Positions 7,265 through 15,266 of a DNA stretch of 39,936 bases are shown here, piece after piece. The stretch is from an uncultured Clostridia bacterium (GTDB lineage Bacteria > Bacillota > Clostridia > Oscillospirales > Acutalibacteraceae), in NCBI GenBank assembly GCA_946182865.1, contig CAMHAV010000007.1:1-39936 (forward strand), in the 5' to 3' direction. The notes below the pieces were generated by a model. It made no database searches and was not told where the DNA came from. It worked only from the letters and a program-made list of their open reading frames with translations. The translations under genes and the position numbers were made by a program. How positions within the stretch are numbered: position 1 is the first letter of the stretch; each line of letters opens with the position of its first letter.

Positions 7265-9869
7265 AACGCCGCGTTTTTTCGGGCGGCTTTCCGGTTCGCC
7301 CTTTGTGTGTGGCGGCGGCCGATATGGGTATGTGCTGGCGGTAGGATTTCTGACGGCTTTGGCGGTCATGCTGCCGTTTCTTGTCTATGATAAGGGATAT
7401 TTCCTGATGTATGGCGATTTCAATGTGCAGCAATATCCCTTTTATATGCACGTTCACGACGCGATTCACAAAGGAGAGATCGGCTGGGATTTCAAGACCG
7501 ACCTCGGCGTGAATCTGATCGGCTCCTACAGCTTTTACAATCTCGGCTCGCCCTTTTTCTGGCTGACGCTGCTGCTGCCGTCGGCGGCGGTGCCTTATAC
7601 CATCGGGCCGCTGCTGGCATTGAAAATCGGCTGCTGCGCGGTGTCGGGCTATGCCTATATCCGCCGCTTTACCCGTTATGACAATTACGCGGTGCTGGGC
7701 GGTCTGATGTACGCGTTTTCGGGTTTTTCCATTTTTAATATGTTCTTCAACCATTTTCACGAGCCGATGGTGTTTTTCCCGCTCATGCTGGTGGCGCTGG
7801 AAGAACTGATGATTAATGACCGCAAGGGCTGGTTTGCCGTGACGGTCGCGATCAATGCGCTGGTGAATTATTACTTCTTTGTCGCGGAGGTTGTTTTTGT
7901 CATTATCTACTTCTTTGTGCGGCTTCTGATGTGTCCCGAATGGCAGCTCACGCCCCGCAAGTTCGGCACGGCCGCCTTTGAAGCGGTGCTGGGCTTTGGC
8001 ATGGCTGGCTTTATGGTGCTGCCGTCCGTGTGGGAGGTGGCGCAGAATCCCCGTGCCGAGGAGAAGCTCTATGGCTGGAACGCGCTGGTTTACGCCAATT
8101 CACAGCGGTATCTGAATATTTTAGAGGCGTTTTTCTTCCCGCCCGATTTGCCCGCGCGCCCCAATTTTACCCCCGACTCCAACACCAAATGGGGATCATT
8201 GGCGGCTTATCTGCCGCTGTTCGGCATGACGGGCGTGATCGCGTGGCTGCAAAGCCGCAAGGGGCATTGGCTGCGCCGTATGATTATCATCTGTTTCTTT
8301 ATGGCGTACATTCCCCTGCTCAATTCGCTCTTTCAGTTGGGCAGCGCCACCTATTACGCGCGTTGGTTGTTTATGTTTACACTGATGAACGCGCTGGCCA
8401 CCGTCATGGCGCTGGGAAATCAGGATGTCGATTGGGACAGGGCGCTCCGATGGTCTACCGGTATTACACTGGCCATTGCGCTGTCGATTGGGTGTGTGAT
8501 GAAAACCAAAGCTGATGCGGAAACCGGAACGGCGGCGGAATTCGGTCTGATGGATTACCCCGACCGTTTCTGGATCTATGTGGCGCTGGCGATGATGGCG
8601 CTGATGATGACCGGACTGGTTGTCAATCTGCTGCGCCGCGGCAAACGCCGCGCGGTGTATTCGGTGGCTATGTCGGGTATTCTTTTGCTTTACACATCCA
8701 CGACGTTTATTTTTATCGGACAGGGCAAAACGCTTTCCTATGACAGCCGCGAATATGTCATTCCTTATGCGCTGAGCCGCGCCAAAGATATCGAACTCGA
8801 TGACCTCCACAACGCCAAATACAGGGTGGATTTTTACAGCGACATGGATAATATGGGGATGTTCTGGGACAGCTCCTGCATTCAGGCCTTTCATTCCATC
8901 GTGCCGCCGTCGGTGATTGATTTTTATCAGTCTGTCGGCGTGCAGCGCGGCGTGGGGAGCCGACCCGGCACGGATCGGTACGCGATCCGCTCACTGCTCA
9001 GTGTGAAGTATCTCTTTGAAAATGCGGAGGATGCGGATTTCGGCAAGGTGACTGTGATTGACGGTCAACAGAAAGAAACCAAAATGCCGGGATGGTCATA
9101 TCTCAAAACCGAAAGCGGTTATGATATCTGGCAGAACGATTGCTATATTCCCTACGGTTTTACCTATGATTATTATATCTCGGAAAAAGAATATGAGTCG
9201 TCGTTTACGGAATCAGAGCGTGCCAATCTGATGCTGCGCGCGCTGGTGATGAGCGATGAACAGATTGCGCGGTATGACGGTGTTCTGGAGCCGCTGCCCA
9301 GCGAAAAGACCCAATTTGATGAAAAGGGATACAGAATGGACTGCGCCGACCGTGCCGATATTTGCTGCTATGATTTTTCCACCGACCGCAAGGGCTTTTC
9401 CGCGTGCATTGATATGGACAGGGAAAATCTGGTGTTTTTCAGCATTCCTTATCAGGAGGGATGGCGTGCTTATGTCAACGGCGAAGAAGCGCTGGTAGAG
9501 AAAGTCAATGTCGGCTTTATGGCGGTCAAATGCGGTGCGGGGCATTCCGACATCCGCTTTGAATTTGAAACGCCTATGCTGAAACTGGGAACGGCGGCGA
9601 CCGTTTCCACTTGTCTGGCTTTTGCGGTGTATGCGCTGTTTTATGCCTATGACACGGAACGGGGAAAAAATCGCCGTTTCCGCCGCTTTGTGGTGGGATT
9701 GCGCCGACGCTGCCATATCAACCCGCCGCAGGCAGTGACCATTGTGCATACGCACGAGGATTCTTTTGCGGAGGATGTGTCCGATGCATCGGAGAAATCC
9801 CCTGTAGAAATGACTTCTTCCTTTGAGCCGGATACCGATTTGACGGAGGATGGGCATGACGAGTCATGA
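7224..9869 (+). CDS. YfhO family membrane protein
   Basis: Large polytopic protein (881 aa from ATG 7224) with the YfhO family layout: an N-terminal extracytoplasmic loop ..YGDFNVQQYPFYMHVHDAI.., ..TDLGVNLIGSYSFYNLGSPFFW.., about a dozen membrane segments, a large extracytoplasmic domain (about residues 500-780) and a last membrane segment near the C-terminus. Bacillus YfhO is implicated in glycosylating lipoteichoic acid, so a lipid-linked sugar transfer role is likely but the substrate is not shown. The gene overlaps the upstream GT-C gene by 41 nt. A TTG at 7248 behind GGAGAGGAGAG is an alternative start; TTG 7194 in the track is less likely. The cytoplasmic tail is acidic. Confidence 0.85.
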   Translation: MNGEERRNLETKNKTPRFFGRLSGSPFVCGGGRYGYVLAVGFLTALAVMLPFLVYDKGYFLMYGDFNVQQYPFYMHVHDAIHKGEIGWDFKTDLGVNLIGSYSFYNLGSPFFWLTLLLPSAAVPYTIGPLLALKIGCCAVSGYAYIRRFTRYDNYAVLGGLMYAFSGFSIFNMFFNHFHEPMVFFPLMLVALEELMINDRKGWFAVTVAINALVNYYFFVAEVVFVIIYFFVRLLMCPEWQLTPRKFGTAAFEAVLGFGMAGFMVLPSVWEVAQNPRAEEKLYGWNALVYANSQRYLNILEAFFFPPDLPARPNFTPDSNTKWGSLAAYLPLFGMTGVIAWLQSRKGHWLRRMIIICFFMAYIPLLNSLFQLGSATYYARWLFMFTLMNALATVMALGNQDVDWDRALRWSTGITLAIALSIGCVMKTKADAETGTAAEFGLMDYPDRFWIYVALAMMALMMTGLVVNLLRRGKRRAVYSVAMSGILLLYTSTTFIFIGQGKTLSYDSREYVIPYALSRAKDIELDDLHNAKYRVDFYSDMDNMGMFWDSSCIQAFHSIVPPSVIDFYQSVGVQRGVGSRPGTDRYAIRSLLSVKYLFENAEDADFGKVTVIDGQQKETKMPGWSYLKTESGYDIWQNDCYIPYGFTYDYYISEKEYESSFTESERANLMLRALVMSDEQIARYDGVLEPLPSEKTQFDEKGYRMDCADRADICCYDFSTDRKGFSACIDMDRENLVFFSIPYQEGWRAYVNGEEALVEKVNVGFMAVKCGAGHSDIRFEFETPMLKLGTAATVSTCLAFAVYALFYAYDTERGKNRRFRRFVVGLRRRCHINPPQAVTIVHTHEDSFAEDVSDASEKSPVEMTSSFEPDTDLTEDGHDES

Positions 9870-11205
9870 TTTTTATGCCGACGCGCCGCTTTACACCGCG
9901 CTGTGCCGCTACGCGGACAAGGGAATGTCCTCCTTTCATACGCCGGGACATAAGGGAAATGCTTCCGTGCTGCCGCTCGATCTGTCACTCGATCTGACCG
10001 AGCTGCCCGAAACGGACTCGCTGTTTGAATGTGACGGCATCATCCGTGCGTCCGAAGTCAGGGCGGCTTCGCTCTTTGGCGCGAAATACACGGCGGTTTC
10101 GGCAGGAGGCTGCACGCTGGCGATTCAGGGGATGCTGGCGGCGTTTGCCAAGCCGGGAGATACGGTGATCTTCTCGCGCAATCTTCATCGCAGCGCCATC
10201 CATACCGCCATGCTGCTGGATCTGCGCCCGCGCTGGCTGCTCCATCGGCAGGACGCGGGTGAGGGACTGCCGGGCAGAATTGTTCCCCAAGATGTGCGCG
10301 CGGCGCTGGAGGAGCAGCCCAAGGCGGCAGCGGTGTATGTAACGTCTCCCGATTATTACGGCTGCCTGTCCGACATCGGCGGTATAGCGGCGGTCTGCCG
10401 GGAATACGGTGTGCCGCTGCTGGTGGACAATGCCCACGGCACCCACCTGATTGCTTTCGGCAAGCACCCCATCACGCTGGGCGCGTCCGCTTCGGCCTGT
10501 TCGGCACATAAGACCCTTCCTGTGCTGACGGGCGGCGCGTGGCTCAACTGCAATGACGAGACTGCCGTTCCCCACATCAAATCCGTCATGGCACTGTTTG
10601 GCTCGACCAGTCCCTCCTATCTCACGATGACGTCGCTGGATATCGCGCGGGCGTGGATGCAGGCGGAAGGGATGGACGCTTACCGCGAAACCGCCCGCAA
10701 AACGGAGGCGCTGCGGCAACTGGCGCGGCAGGCGGGCTTTGGTCTGCCGGAGGGAGATTGCGACCCGACCCGCCTGACGCTGCTGACAGCGGCCGTCGGT
10801 TTTGATGGCGAAGAAGCGGCAGAATATTTCCGCGCATGCGGCGCGGAGTGCGAACACAGCGACCGCGCGGCCGTGATTTTTATCCTTACGCCTTTCAACA
10901 CCGAAAGGGATTGGGAACGGTTGCGAAACGCCATCACCGCATTCCCATGCAGACAACCGCTTGACACGGCGGATTTGTGGGGACGATTGGATGGGCTGCC
11001 GACGTGTGCCGCGTCTCCGCGCGAGGTGCTGGAAAGCGCAAAAGCGTCGGTTCCCACCGCACAGGCGGAGGGACGGACGGCGGCAGAAACGGCGTGTCCC
11101 TGTCCGCCGGGTGTGCCGATCGTCATGCCGGGAGAAATAATTGACGGGCAATGCGTAAAAATTCTGTTAAACACTGGAATTCAGCGCATAAATGTGTTAC
11201 AATAA
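9856..11205 (+). CDS. Orn/Lys/Arg decarboxylase-like PLP enzyme (YaaO-like)
   Basis: Fold-type I PLP enzyme of 449 aa. Signatures: ..MSSFHTPGHKGN.. at the N-terminus, ..LFGAKYTAVSAGGCTLAIQGM.. (cofactor phosphate loop region), ..LLVDNAHGTH.. (Asp contacting the pyridine ring) and the PLP lysine in ..ACSAHKTLPVLTGG.. The C-terminal ..CPPGVPIVMPGEII.. is the family's small C-terminal domain. The exact substrate (lysine, arginine, ornithine) cannot be read. ATG 9856 is preferred because GGAGG (9845-9849) abuts the upstream ATG at 9850 but is 6 nt from this one; it overlaps yfhO by 14 nt. In Bacillus, yaaO sits beside tmk-darA-yaaR-holB-ricT, the same neighbourhood as here. Confidence 0.88.
   Translation: MTSHDFYADAPLYTALCRYADKGMSSFHTPGHKGNASVLPLDLSLDLTELPETDSLFECDGIIRASEVRAASLFGAKYTAVSAGGCTLAIQGMLAAFAKPGDTVIFSRNLHRSAIHTAMLLDLRPRWLLHRQDAGEGLPGRIVPQDVRAALEEQPKAAAVYVTSPDYYGCLSDIGGIAAVCREYGVPLLVDNAHGTHLIAFGKHPITLGASASACSAHKTLPVLTGGAWLNCNDETAVPHIKSVMALFGSTSPSYLTMTSLDIARAWMQAEGMDAYRETARKTEALRQLARQAGFGLPEGDCDPTRLTLLTAAVGFDGEEAAEYFRACGAECEHSDRAAVIFILTPFNTERDWERLRNAITAFPCRQPLDTADLWGRLDGLPTCAASPREVLESAKASVPTAQAEGRTAAETACPCPPGVPIVMPGEIIDGQCVKILLNTGIQRINVLQ
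11175..11203 (+). promoter_or_regulatory. Possible extended -10 promoter before darA
   Basis: TGTTACAAT (11195-11203) is an extended -10 of the TGnTACAAT type, overlapping the stop of the decarboxylase gene. The -35 at the 17-bp position (TGGAAT) is weak. It would start transcription ~45 nt before the darA ATG. Confidence 0.45.
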
Positions 11206-11257
11206 ATAAGATAATACGCAAAATCACCATTACCATGCGTTAAAGGGGTTATTGTAT

Positions 11258-11581
11258 ATGAAACTGCTGCTTGCAATTGTCAATAATGATGACAGCGCCG
11301 CTGTCGCCAATAATCTGACCGCCCAGGGCTTTATGGCCACCAAGCTGTCCACCACGGGCGGCTTCCTCAAGGCGGGCAATACCACGTTCCTCATCGGCAC
11401 CGACGACGAAAAGGTGGAGACGGTGCTGGAAATCATCAGAACCTATTCTCACCAGAGAAAGCAGGTGGTCGGGGACGAAACCGAGTTTGACTTCACCCTT
11501 TTCAAAAGCGTTCCCGTAGAAGTCACCGTGGGCGGCGCGGCCATTTTTGTGCTTGACGTGGAGAACTTCATTAAATGCTGA
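11258..11581 (+). CDS. darA: Cyclic di-AMP receptor, PII-like
   Basis: PII-like trimeric cytoplasmic protein that binds c-di-AMP (also called PstA/YaaQ). The 107-aa length and the sequence MKLLLAIVNNDDSAAVANNL, ..GFMATKLSTTGGFLKAGNTTFLIGTDDEKVE.. and C-terminal ..EVTVGGAAIFVLDVENF match DarA closely, including the TTGGFLKAGN segment that forms part of the ligand pocket. ATG 11258 is chosen (AAAGGGG 9 nt upstream); the ORF track begins two codons earlier at TTG. Its stop overlaps the holB start (ATGCTGA), so the two are translationally coupled. The downstream target of DarA is not established in most species. Confidence 0.95.
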   Translation: MKLLLAIVNNDDSAAVANNLTAQGFMATKLSTTGGFLKAGNTTFLIGTDDEKVETVLEIIRTYSHQRKQVVGDETEFDFTLFKSVPVEVTVGGAAIFVLDVENFIKC

Positions 11582-12606
11582 GCGACGTTCCGTCAAGCCG
11601 TGCGGCGGCGTATATCGCCAAGGAATTCTGCGGCAACGCCGATGCGGTCGCCGCATTGGGCAGCATGGCGGAAAGCCGCCGTATGCCCCACGCGTTTATC
11701 ATCGAGGGCGCGGACGGTTTGGGAAAATCCACCTTTGCGCGGCTGATTGCGCGGGCGGCGATGTGTACCTGTGAGGAACCGATGGCGGGGGCGTGTCCCC
11801 ACTGCCGCAAGATTCGGGAGAATATTCATCCTGATCTGCTGTTTGTCACAGGCAGCGGCAAGATCAACGCGATTTCCATCGACGCGGTGCGCGATATGCG
11901 CAAAGAGGCGATGATTGCTCCCAATGAAGCCGAAAAACGGGTGTTTGTGCTGGAGGACTGCGACAATATGCTGCCTGCGGCGCAGAACGCGTTTCTGAAA
12001 ATCTTTGAGGAAGCGCCGCCTCACGCGGTGTTTGTCATGACCTGCCGCTCCGCCATGAACCTGCTCACCACCATACGGTCACGCGGCAGAATCGTCACAT
12101 TGCATCCGGTGGAACCCGACGAGGGCGTGCGCTTTTTGACAGGTCGGGTCAAAGGGCTCGACCAGCAGCGGGCGCGCGAGGTCTGCGTGAGCAGCGGCGG
12201 CAATCTGGGAGAAGCGCTGCGTATTCTGGGCGGCGACGGCGGTGAAATGCGTGACAGGGCGGATGCGCTGACACGGGGCATTCTCGCGGCCATGTGCGGG
12301 GACAATGCCTTGAAGCTGGCGGCCGAGTGCGCGGCGATTGGCAAAGACCGTGCGCTGGGCGGCGCCGTCTGCCGTATGCTGTCGCAGCAGCTCAGAAGCG
12401 CGCTCATGGTGGCTGTCGGCGCACAGGAAACGCTTGATGCGCCGTCGCAGGAAGTGCTGCGGCTGGGCGCGACGGTTTCCCCCGATGATTTGATCGGGTG
12501 CATGGATCAGATCAACCAACTGAGCGATATGCTCAAAATCAATATCAGTATGCCGCTTTTCAACACAAGGCTGGCGATTATTTTACAACGGAGGCAGTAT
12601 GGCTGA
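11575..12606 (+). CDS. holB: DNA polymerase III subunit delta'
   Basis: Clamp-loader subunit of the replicative polymerase, AAA+ fold, 343 aa. Visible are a P-loop-like GADGLGKST (about residues 45-53), a zinc-module cysteine set C64-x-C66..C74-x2-C77, the Walker-B region ..VFVLEDCDNMLPAAQNAFLKIFEEAP.. and sensor 1 ..HAVFVMTCRSAMNLLTTIRSRG.. The usual SRC arginine-finger motif reads SRG here, with the Cys replaced but the Arg kept. It overlaps darA by 7 nt and ricT by 8 nt, the normal darA-holB-ricT layout. Very likely a functional HolB. Confidence 0.93.
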   Translation: MLSDVPSSRAAAYIAKEFCGNADAVAALGSMAESRRMPHAFIIEGADGLGKSTFARLIARAAMCTCEEPMAGACPHCRKIRENIHPDLLFVTGSGKINAISIDAVRDMRKEAMIAPNEAEKRVFVLEDCDNMLPAAQNAFLKIFEEAPPHAVFVMTCRSAMNLLTTIRSRGRIVTLHPVEPDEGVRFLTGRVKGLDQQRAREVCVSSGGNLGEALRILGGDGGEMRDRADALTRGILAAMCGDNALKLAAECAAIGKDRALGGAVCRMLSQQLRSALMVAVGAQETLDAPSQEVLRLGATVSPDDLIGCMDQINQLSDMLKINISMPLFNTRLAIILQRRQYG

Positions 12607-13846
12607 GATAATTGGAGTGAGATTTAAAAAGGGCGGCAAGATCTATTATTTCCGCCCGAATGACGAAGACCTGGAGGTCGGCTGTTACGTGGTCGTGGAA
12701 ACCGTGCGCGGCACGGAATGCGGCGAGATGGTCATGGATCGCCGTGAGATCAGTGACGCGGGACTCAACCGTGAAATCAAGACCATCATCCGCAAGGCGA
12801 CGCAGGCCGATCTTGACCGCATAGCGGAGAACAAGAAAAAGGCCAAGCGCGCTTTTGACATTTGCAGCCAGAAGATCAAGGCGCACGGTCTGGAGATGAA
12901 CCTGTTGGAGGTGGAATACACCTTTGACAACAGCAAGATTGTGTTTAATTTCTCCGCCGAAGGACGTGTGGATTTTCGCGAGCTGGTCAAAGATCTGGCG
13001 AGCGTGTTCCGCGCAAGAATCGAACTGCGGCAGATCGGCGTGCGCGACGAAGCCAAAATGCTGGGCGGTTTGGGCGTATGCGGCAGACCTTTCTGCTGCA
13101 AGCAGTTCATGGGCGATTTCCAGTCGGTGTCCATCAAAATGGCAAAGGAACAGGGACTTTCGCTCAATCCCGTCAAGATTTCGGGTACCTGCGGGCGGCT
13201 GATGTGCTGTCTGAAGCACGAGCAGGACACCTATGAAGCATTGATGAGCGTCATGCCGCCCATCGGCGCCACCGTCACCACTCCCGAAGGCGAGGGCGTG
13301 GTGGTAGACCGCGAGCTGGTTGCGGGACGGGTCAAGGTACGTTTGAACGGCAGCAACGACGCGCCGCCCAAATCTTTTAAGATGACCGAGCTGAAAAAAT
13401 GGAGCGGCGGACAGGGGAATATGTCCACAGAAGAGCTGACGGATTTGTTTGGCGGTTCCTCTAAAAAGACCGACGAAGCGGACGAATGGGCATTTGCCGA
13501 GGAATTTGAGAGAACGGATGACGCTGTTGAAGCGGAGCAGGAACAGCACACCCGTAAACCAAAGGGAAACAAAGGCTCCCGAAGGGACGGCGAATCCCGC
13601 GACGGAGGTTCCGCAGGCGGTCAGCGTCGCGGCGGTCAGGGCAATCGCAGACCGAATAACCGTAAGGACAGCAGCCGCAGCGGCAAGGGCGAACGCTTCG
13701 AGGCATATGAGGAAGAAGAAGCGCCGCGCCGTAAAAACAACAACTTCCGTGGGAAGAACGGCAAGGGCAAGCCTTATTACAACCGCAAGAACAATCCGTC
13801 GTCCGGCAAAGGCGGCAAGGGCAATAAACCCGAGTCGGCAGAATGA
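12599..13846 (+). CDS. ricT: RicT/YaaT (PSP1-domain) with a long basic C-terminal tail
   Basis: PSP1-family protein. In Bacillus RicT works with RicA and RicF in the Fe-S-containing Y-complex that promotes RNase Y-dependent mRNA maturation. Conserved cysteine clusters are present: CGRPFCCKQF (C161, C166, C167) and SGTCGRLMCCLKHEQ (C198, C203, C204). The core ends near residue 275. After an acidic linker (about 275-325) it carries a tail to residue 415 rich in Arg, Gly, Lys and Asn (..GGQRRGGQGNRRPNNRK.., ..NNNFRGKNGKGK..). Family members are usually ~275 aa, so the extension of ~140 residues is unusual; an RNA-binding role is inference. GGAGG lies 4 nt before the ATG, inside holB. Confidence 0.93.
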   Translation: MAEIIGVRFKKGGKIYYFRPNDEDLEVGCYVVVETVRGTECGEMVMDRREISDAGLNREIKTIIRKATQADLDRIAENKKKAKRAFDICSQKIKAHGLEMNLLEVEYTFDNSKIVFNFSAEGRVDFRELVKDLASVFRARIELRQIGVRDEAKMLGGLGVCGRPFCCKQFMGDFQSVSIKMAKEQGLSLNPVKISGTCGRLMCCLKHEQDTYEALMSVMPPIGATVTTPEGEGVVVDRELVAGRVKVRLNGSNDAPPKSFKMTELKKWSGGQGNMSTEELTDLFGGSSKKTDEADEWAFAEEFERTDDAVEAEQEQHTRKPKGNKGSRRDGESRDGGSAGGQRRGGQGNRRPNNRKDSSRSGKGERFEAYEEEEAPRRKNNNFRGKNGKGKPYYNRKNNPSSGKGGKGNKPESAE

Positions 13847-13917
13847 CGGTTTGGCGTTGGCCTCCACTGGTCTGCTGGGAGAAATGACAGACAGTGGGAA
13901 ATTTATGAAAAAAACAC

Positions 13918-13946
13918 TTGCATTTTCGGAATGTGTGTGTTATAAT
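13918..13946 (+). promoter_or_regulatory. Strong promoter before rplS
   Basis: TTGCAT (13918-13923), 17-bp spacer, TATAAT (13941-13946). Transcription would start near 13953, leaving a ~200-nt leader before the rplS ATG. Confidence 0.82.
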
Positions 13947-13952
13947 ATCAAA

Positions 13953-14152
13953 GTTGTCGGCGCTGGTGTGGTCAGCGGCGGCGCGTTCCGGCAGGCTGCC
14001 GTTCTTCTTGCGGCGTCTGTTTGGGGATTGGCGGCGTGTTGTGCCGCGTAAAATGGGTTCCCGTTGCGTAGGGAACGCATGAAACAAAGCGGGTATTCCT
14101 CTGAGTGCCTTGCGCTGTATGAATATCTGAAATTTTCAGGAGGTTTTATTTT
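13953..14152 (+). promoter_or_regulatory. Long structured rplS leader, possible L19 leader element
   Basis: About 200 nt of untranslated leader between the promoter and rplS. It contains a hairpin ATG(G)GTTCCC (14053-14062) with GGGAACGCAT (14071-14080), another short GC-rich one (CGGC..GCCG near 14033-14047) and CTGAAATTTTCAG just before the ribosome binding site AGGAGG. Firmicutes rplS genes are known to carry autoregulatory L19 leaders; I cannot confirm a match to that family from memory. Confidence 0.4.
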
Positions 14153-14509
14153 ATGAACGCAGCAGAAGCATTGAAGTCCATCGCGGCAGACAGCATCAAG
14201 GAGCAGCCGCTCCAGTTTGAGATCGGTGACACCGTCAAGGTGTATGTCAGAATCCGTGAAGGCGAGAAAGAAAGAATTCAGATGTTTGAAGGCACCGTTA
14301 TCGCCCGCAGAGGCAGCGGCGTTTCCGAGACTTTCACCGTTCGCCGTGTATCCTACGGCGTTGGCGTGGAGAGAGTGTTCCCCGTGAACGCTCCCGCAGT
14401 CGACCGCATTGAGGTTGTCCGTCACGGTAAGATCAGAAGAAGCAAGCTCTACTATCTGCGTGACCGCGTGGGTAAGGCGGCCAAGGTCAAGGAGCTTATC
14501 AAGAAGTAA
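14153..14509 (+). CDS. rplS: Ribosomal protein bL19
   Basis: 118-aa protein of the 50S subunit at the 30S-50S interface. Characteristic sequence: ..[35 protein letters not shown].., ..[23 protein letters not shown].. and ..[23 protein letters not shown]. The start ATG 14153 follows AGGAGGTTTTATTTT. It has its own strong promoter and is followed by a terminator, so it is expressed largely apart from the lepB-rbgA group downstream. trmD and rimM, often upstream in Firmicutes, are absent here. Confidence 0.98.
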   Translation: MNAAEALKSIAADSIKEQPLQFEIGDTVKVYVRIREGEKERIQMFEGTVIARRGSGVSETFTVRRVSYGVGVERVFPVNAPAVDRIEVVRHGKIRRSKLYYLRDRVGKAAKVKELIKK

Positions 14510-14539
14510 TTATTCTTGCTCCGTATTTTCACACATCCG

Positions 14540-14588
14540 AAAAAGGGACACTGTTGGTTTCAGGCGGTGTCCCTTTTTAAATTTTTTT
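14540..14588 (+). terminator. Rho-independent terminator after rplS
   Basis: Perfect 12-bp inverted repeat AAAAAGGGACAC (14540-14551) and GTGTCCCTTTTT (14567-14578) with a 15-nt loop and further T-run (AAATTTTTTT). Confidence 0.9.
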
Positions 14589-14618
14589 GAATTTGATGAA
14601 AAAATATTCCGAATCATC

Positions 14619-14647
14619 TTCCCATATGATGGAAAAAGTATTATAAT
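14619..14647 (+). promoter_or_regulatory. Probable promoter before lepB
   Basis: TATAAT (14642-14647) with a 17-bp spacer to a weak -35 TTCCCA (14619-14624). It lies ~47 bp before the lepB ATG and after the rplS terminator, where a new start is needed. Confidence 0.55.
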
Positions 14648-14693
14648 AAATAAGATATCATTTTTCAAAATATCTTGATTACGGAGGTTCGAC

Positions 14694-15266
14694 ATGAGCG
14701 AGAACAATATTGACAGAACAGAAGAAACCCAGTCCGGCGGCGTCATGGTGGAAGTGTACGAATGGCTGGAAGCGATTGCCTTTGCGCTGGCCATTGTGGT
14801 CATTCTCTTTACCTTTGTGTTCCGTGTGGTGAGCGTTTCCGGCCCCTCCATGCAGCCGACGCTTTACACCAAGGACAGAATTGTGCTCAACAGCATCTTC
14901 TTTACCCCGCAAAACGGCGATATTGTAGTCATCACGCAGCCCAATTCCCACGATAACGAACCGCTCATCAAGCGCGTCATCGCGGTGGAGGGGCAGACCA
15001 TTGCCATCGACGCGGAAAACGATACCGTGACGGTGGACGGCGTGGTGCTCAATGAGAAATATATTCTCGAACAGGATATCCAACGCGCCGGTGAGTGGGA
15101 ATATCCTTTGACCGTGCCAAAAGGAAAGGTGTTCGTCATGGGCGACAACCGCAACGATTCCTTTGACAGCCGCGACCCCGGCCTGGGCATGGTGGAGGAA
15201 AAATATATCATGGGCAAGGCGATTTTCCGCATTTATCCGTTTGAGCGCGTCGGAGGTGTCAGCTGA
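14694..15266 (+). CDS. lepB: Signal peptidase I
   Basis: Membrane serine protease (190 aa) that removes signal peptides from secreted proteins. One N-terminal membrane segment (about residues 24-46) leads directly into the catalytic box SGPSMQPTL with nucleophile S52; the general base lies in ..PLIKRVIAVEGQ.. (K93). The C-terminal box ..VMGDNRNDSFDSRD.. is also clear. ATG 14694 follows ACGGAGG. Its TGA overlaps the rbgA ATG (TGATG), so the two are translationally coupled. The length is typical of Gram-positive SipS-type enzymes. Confidence 0.97.
   Translation: MSENNIDRTEETQSGGVMVEVYEWLEAIAFALAIVVILFTFVFRVVSVSGPSMQPTLYTKDRIVLNSIFFTPQNGDIVVITQPNSHDNEPLIKRVIAVEGQTIAIDAENDTVTVDGVVLNEKYILEQDIQRAGEWEYPLTVPKGKVFVMGDNRNDSFDSRDPGLGMVEEKYIMGKAIFRIYPFERVGGVS

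Noticed and set aside
9985-11151. 388-aa minus-strand ORF opposite the decarboxylase gene
   Set aside because: Shadow of a conserved PLP enzyme; Arg/Gln-rich composition typical of a reverse frame.
12578-13867. 429-aa minus-strand ORF opposite ricT
   Set aside because: Shadow of ricT; its Ala/Phe/Val-rich sequence is the mirror of Gly/Lys/Arg-rich codons.
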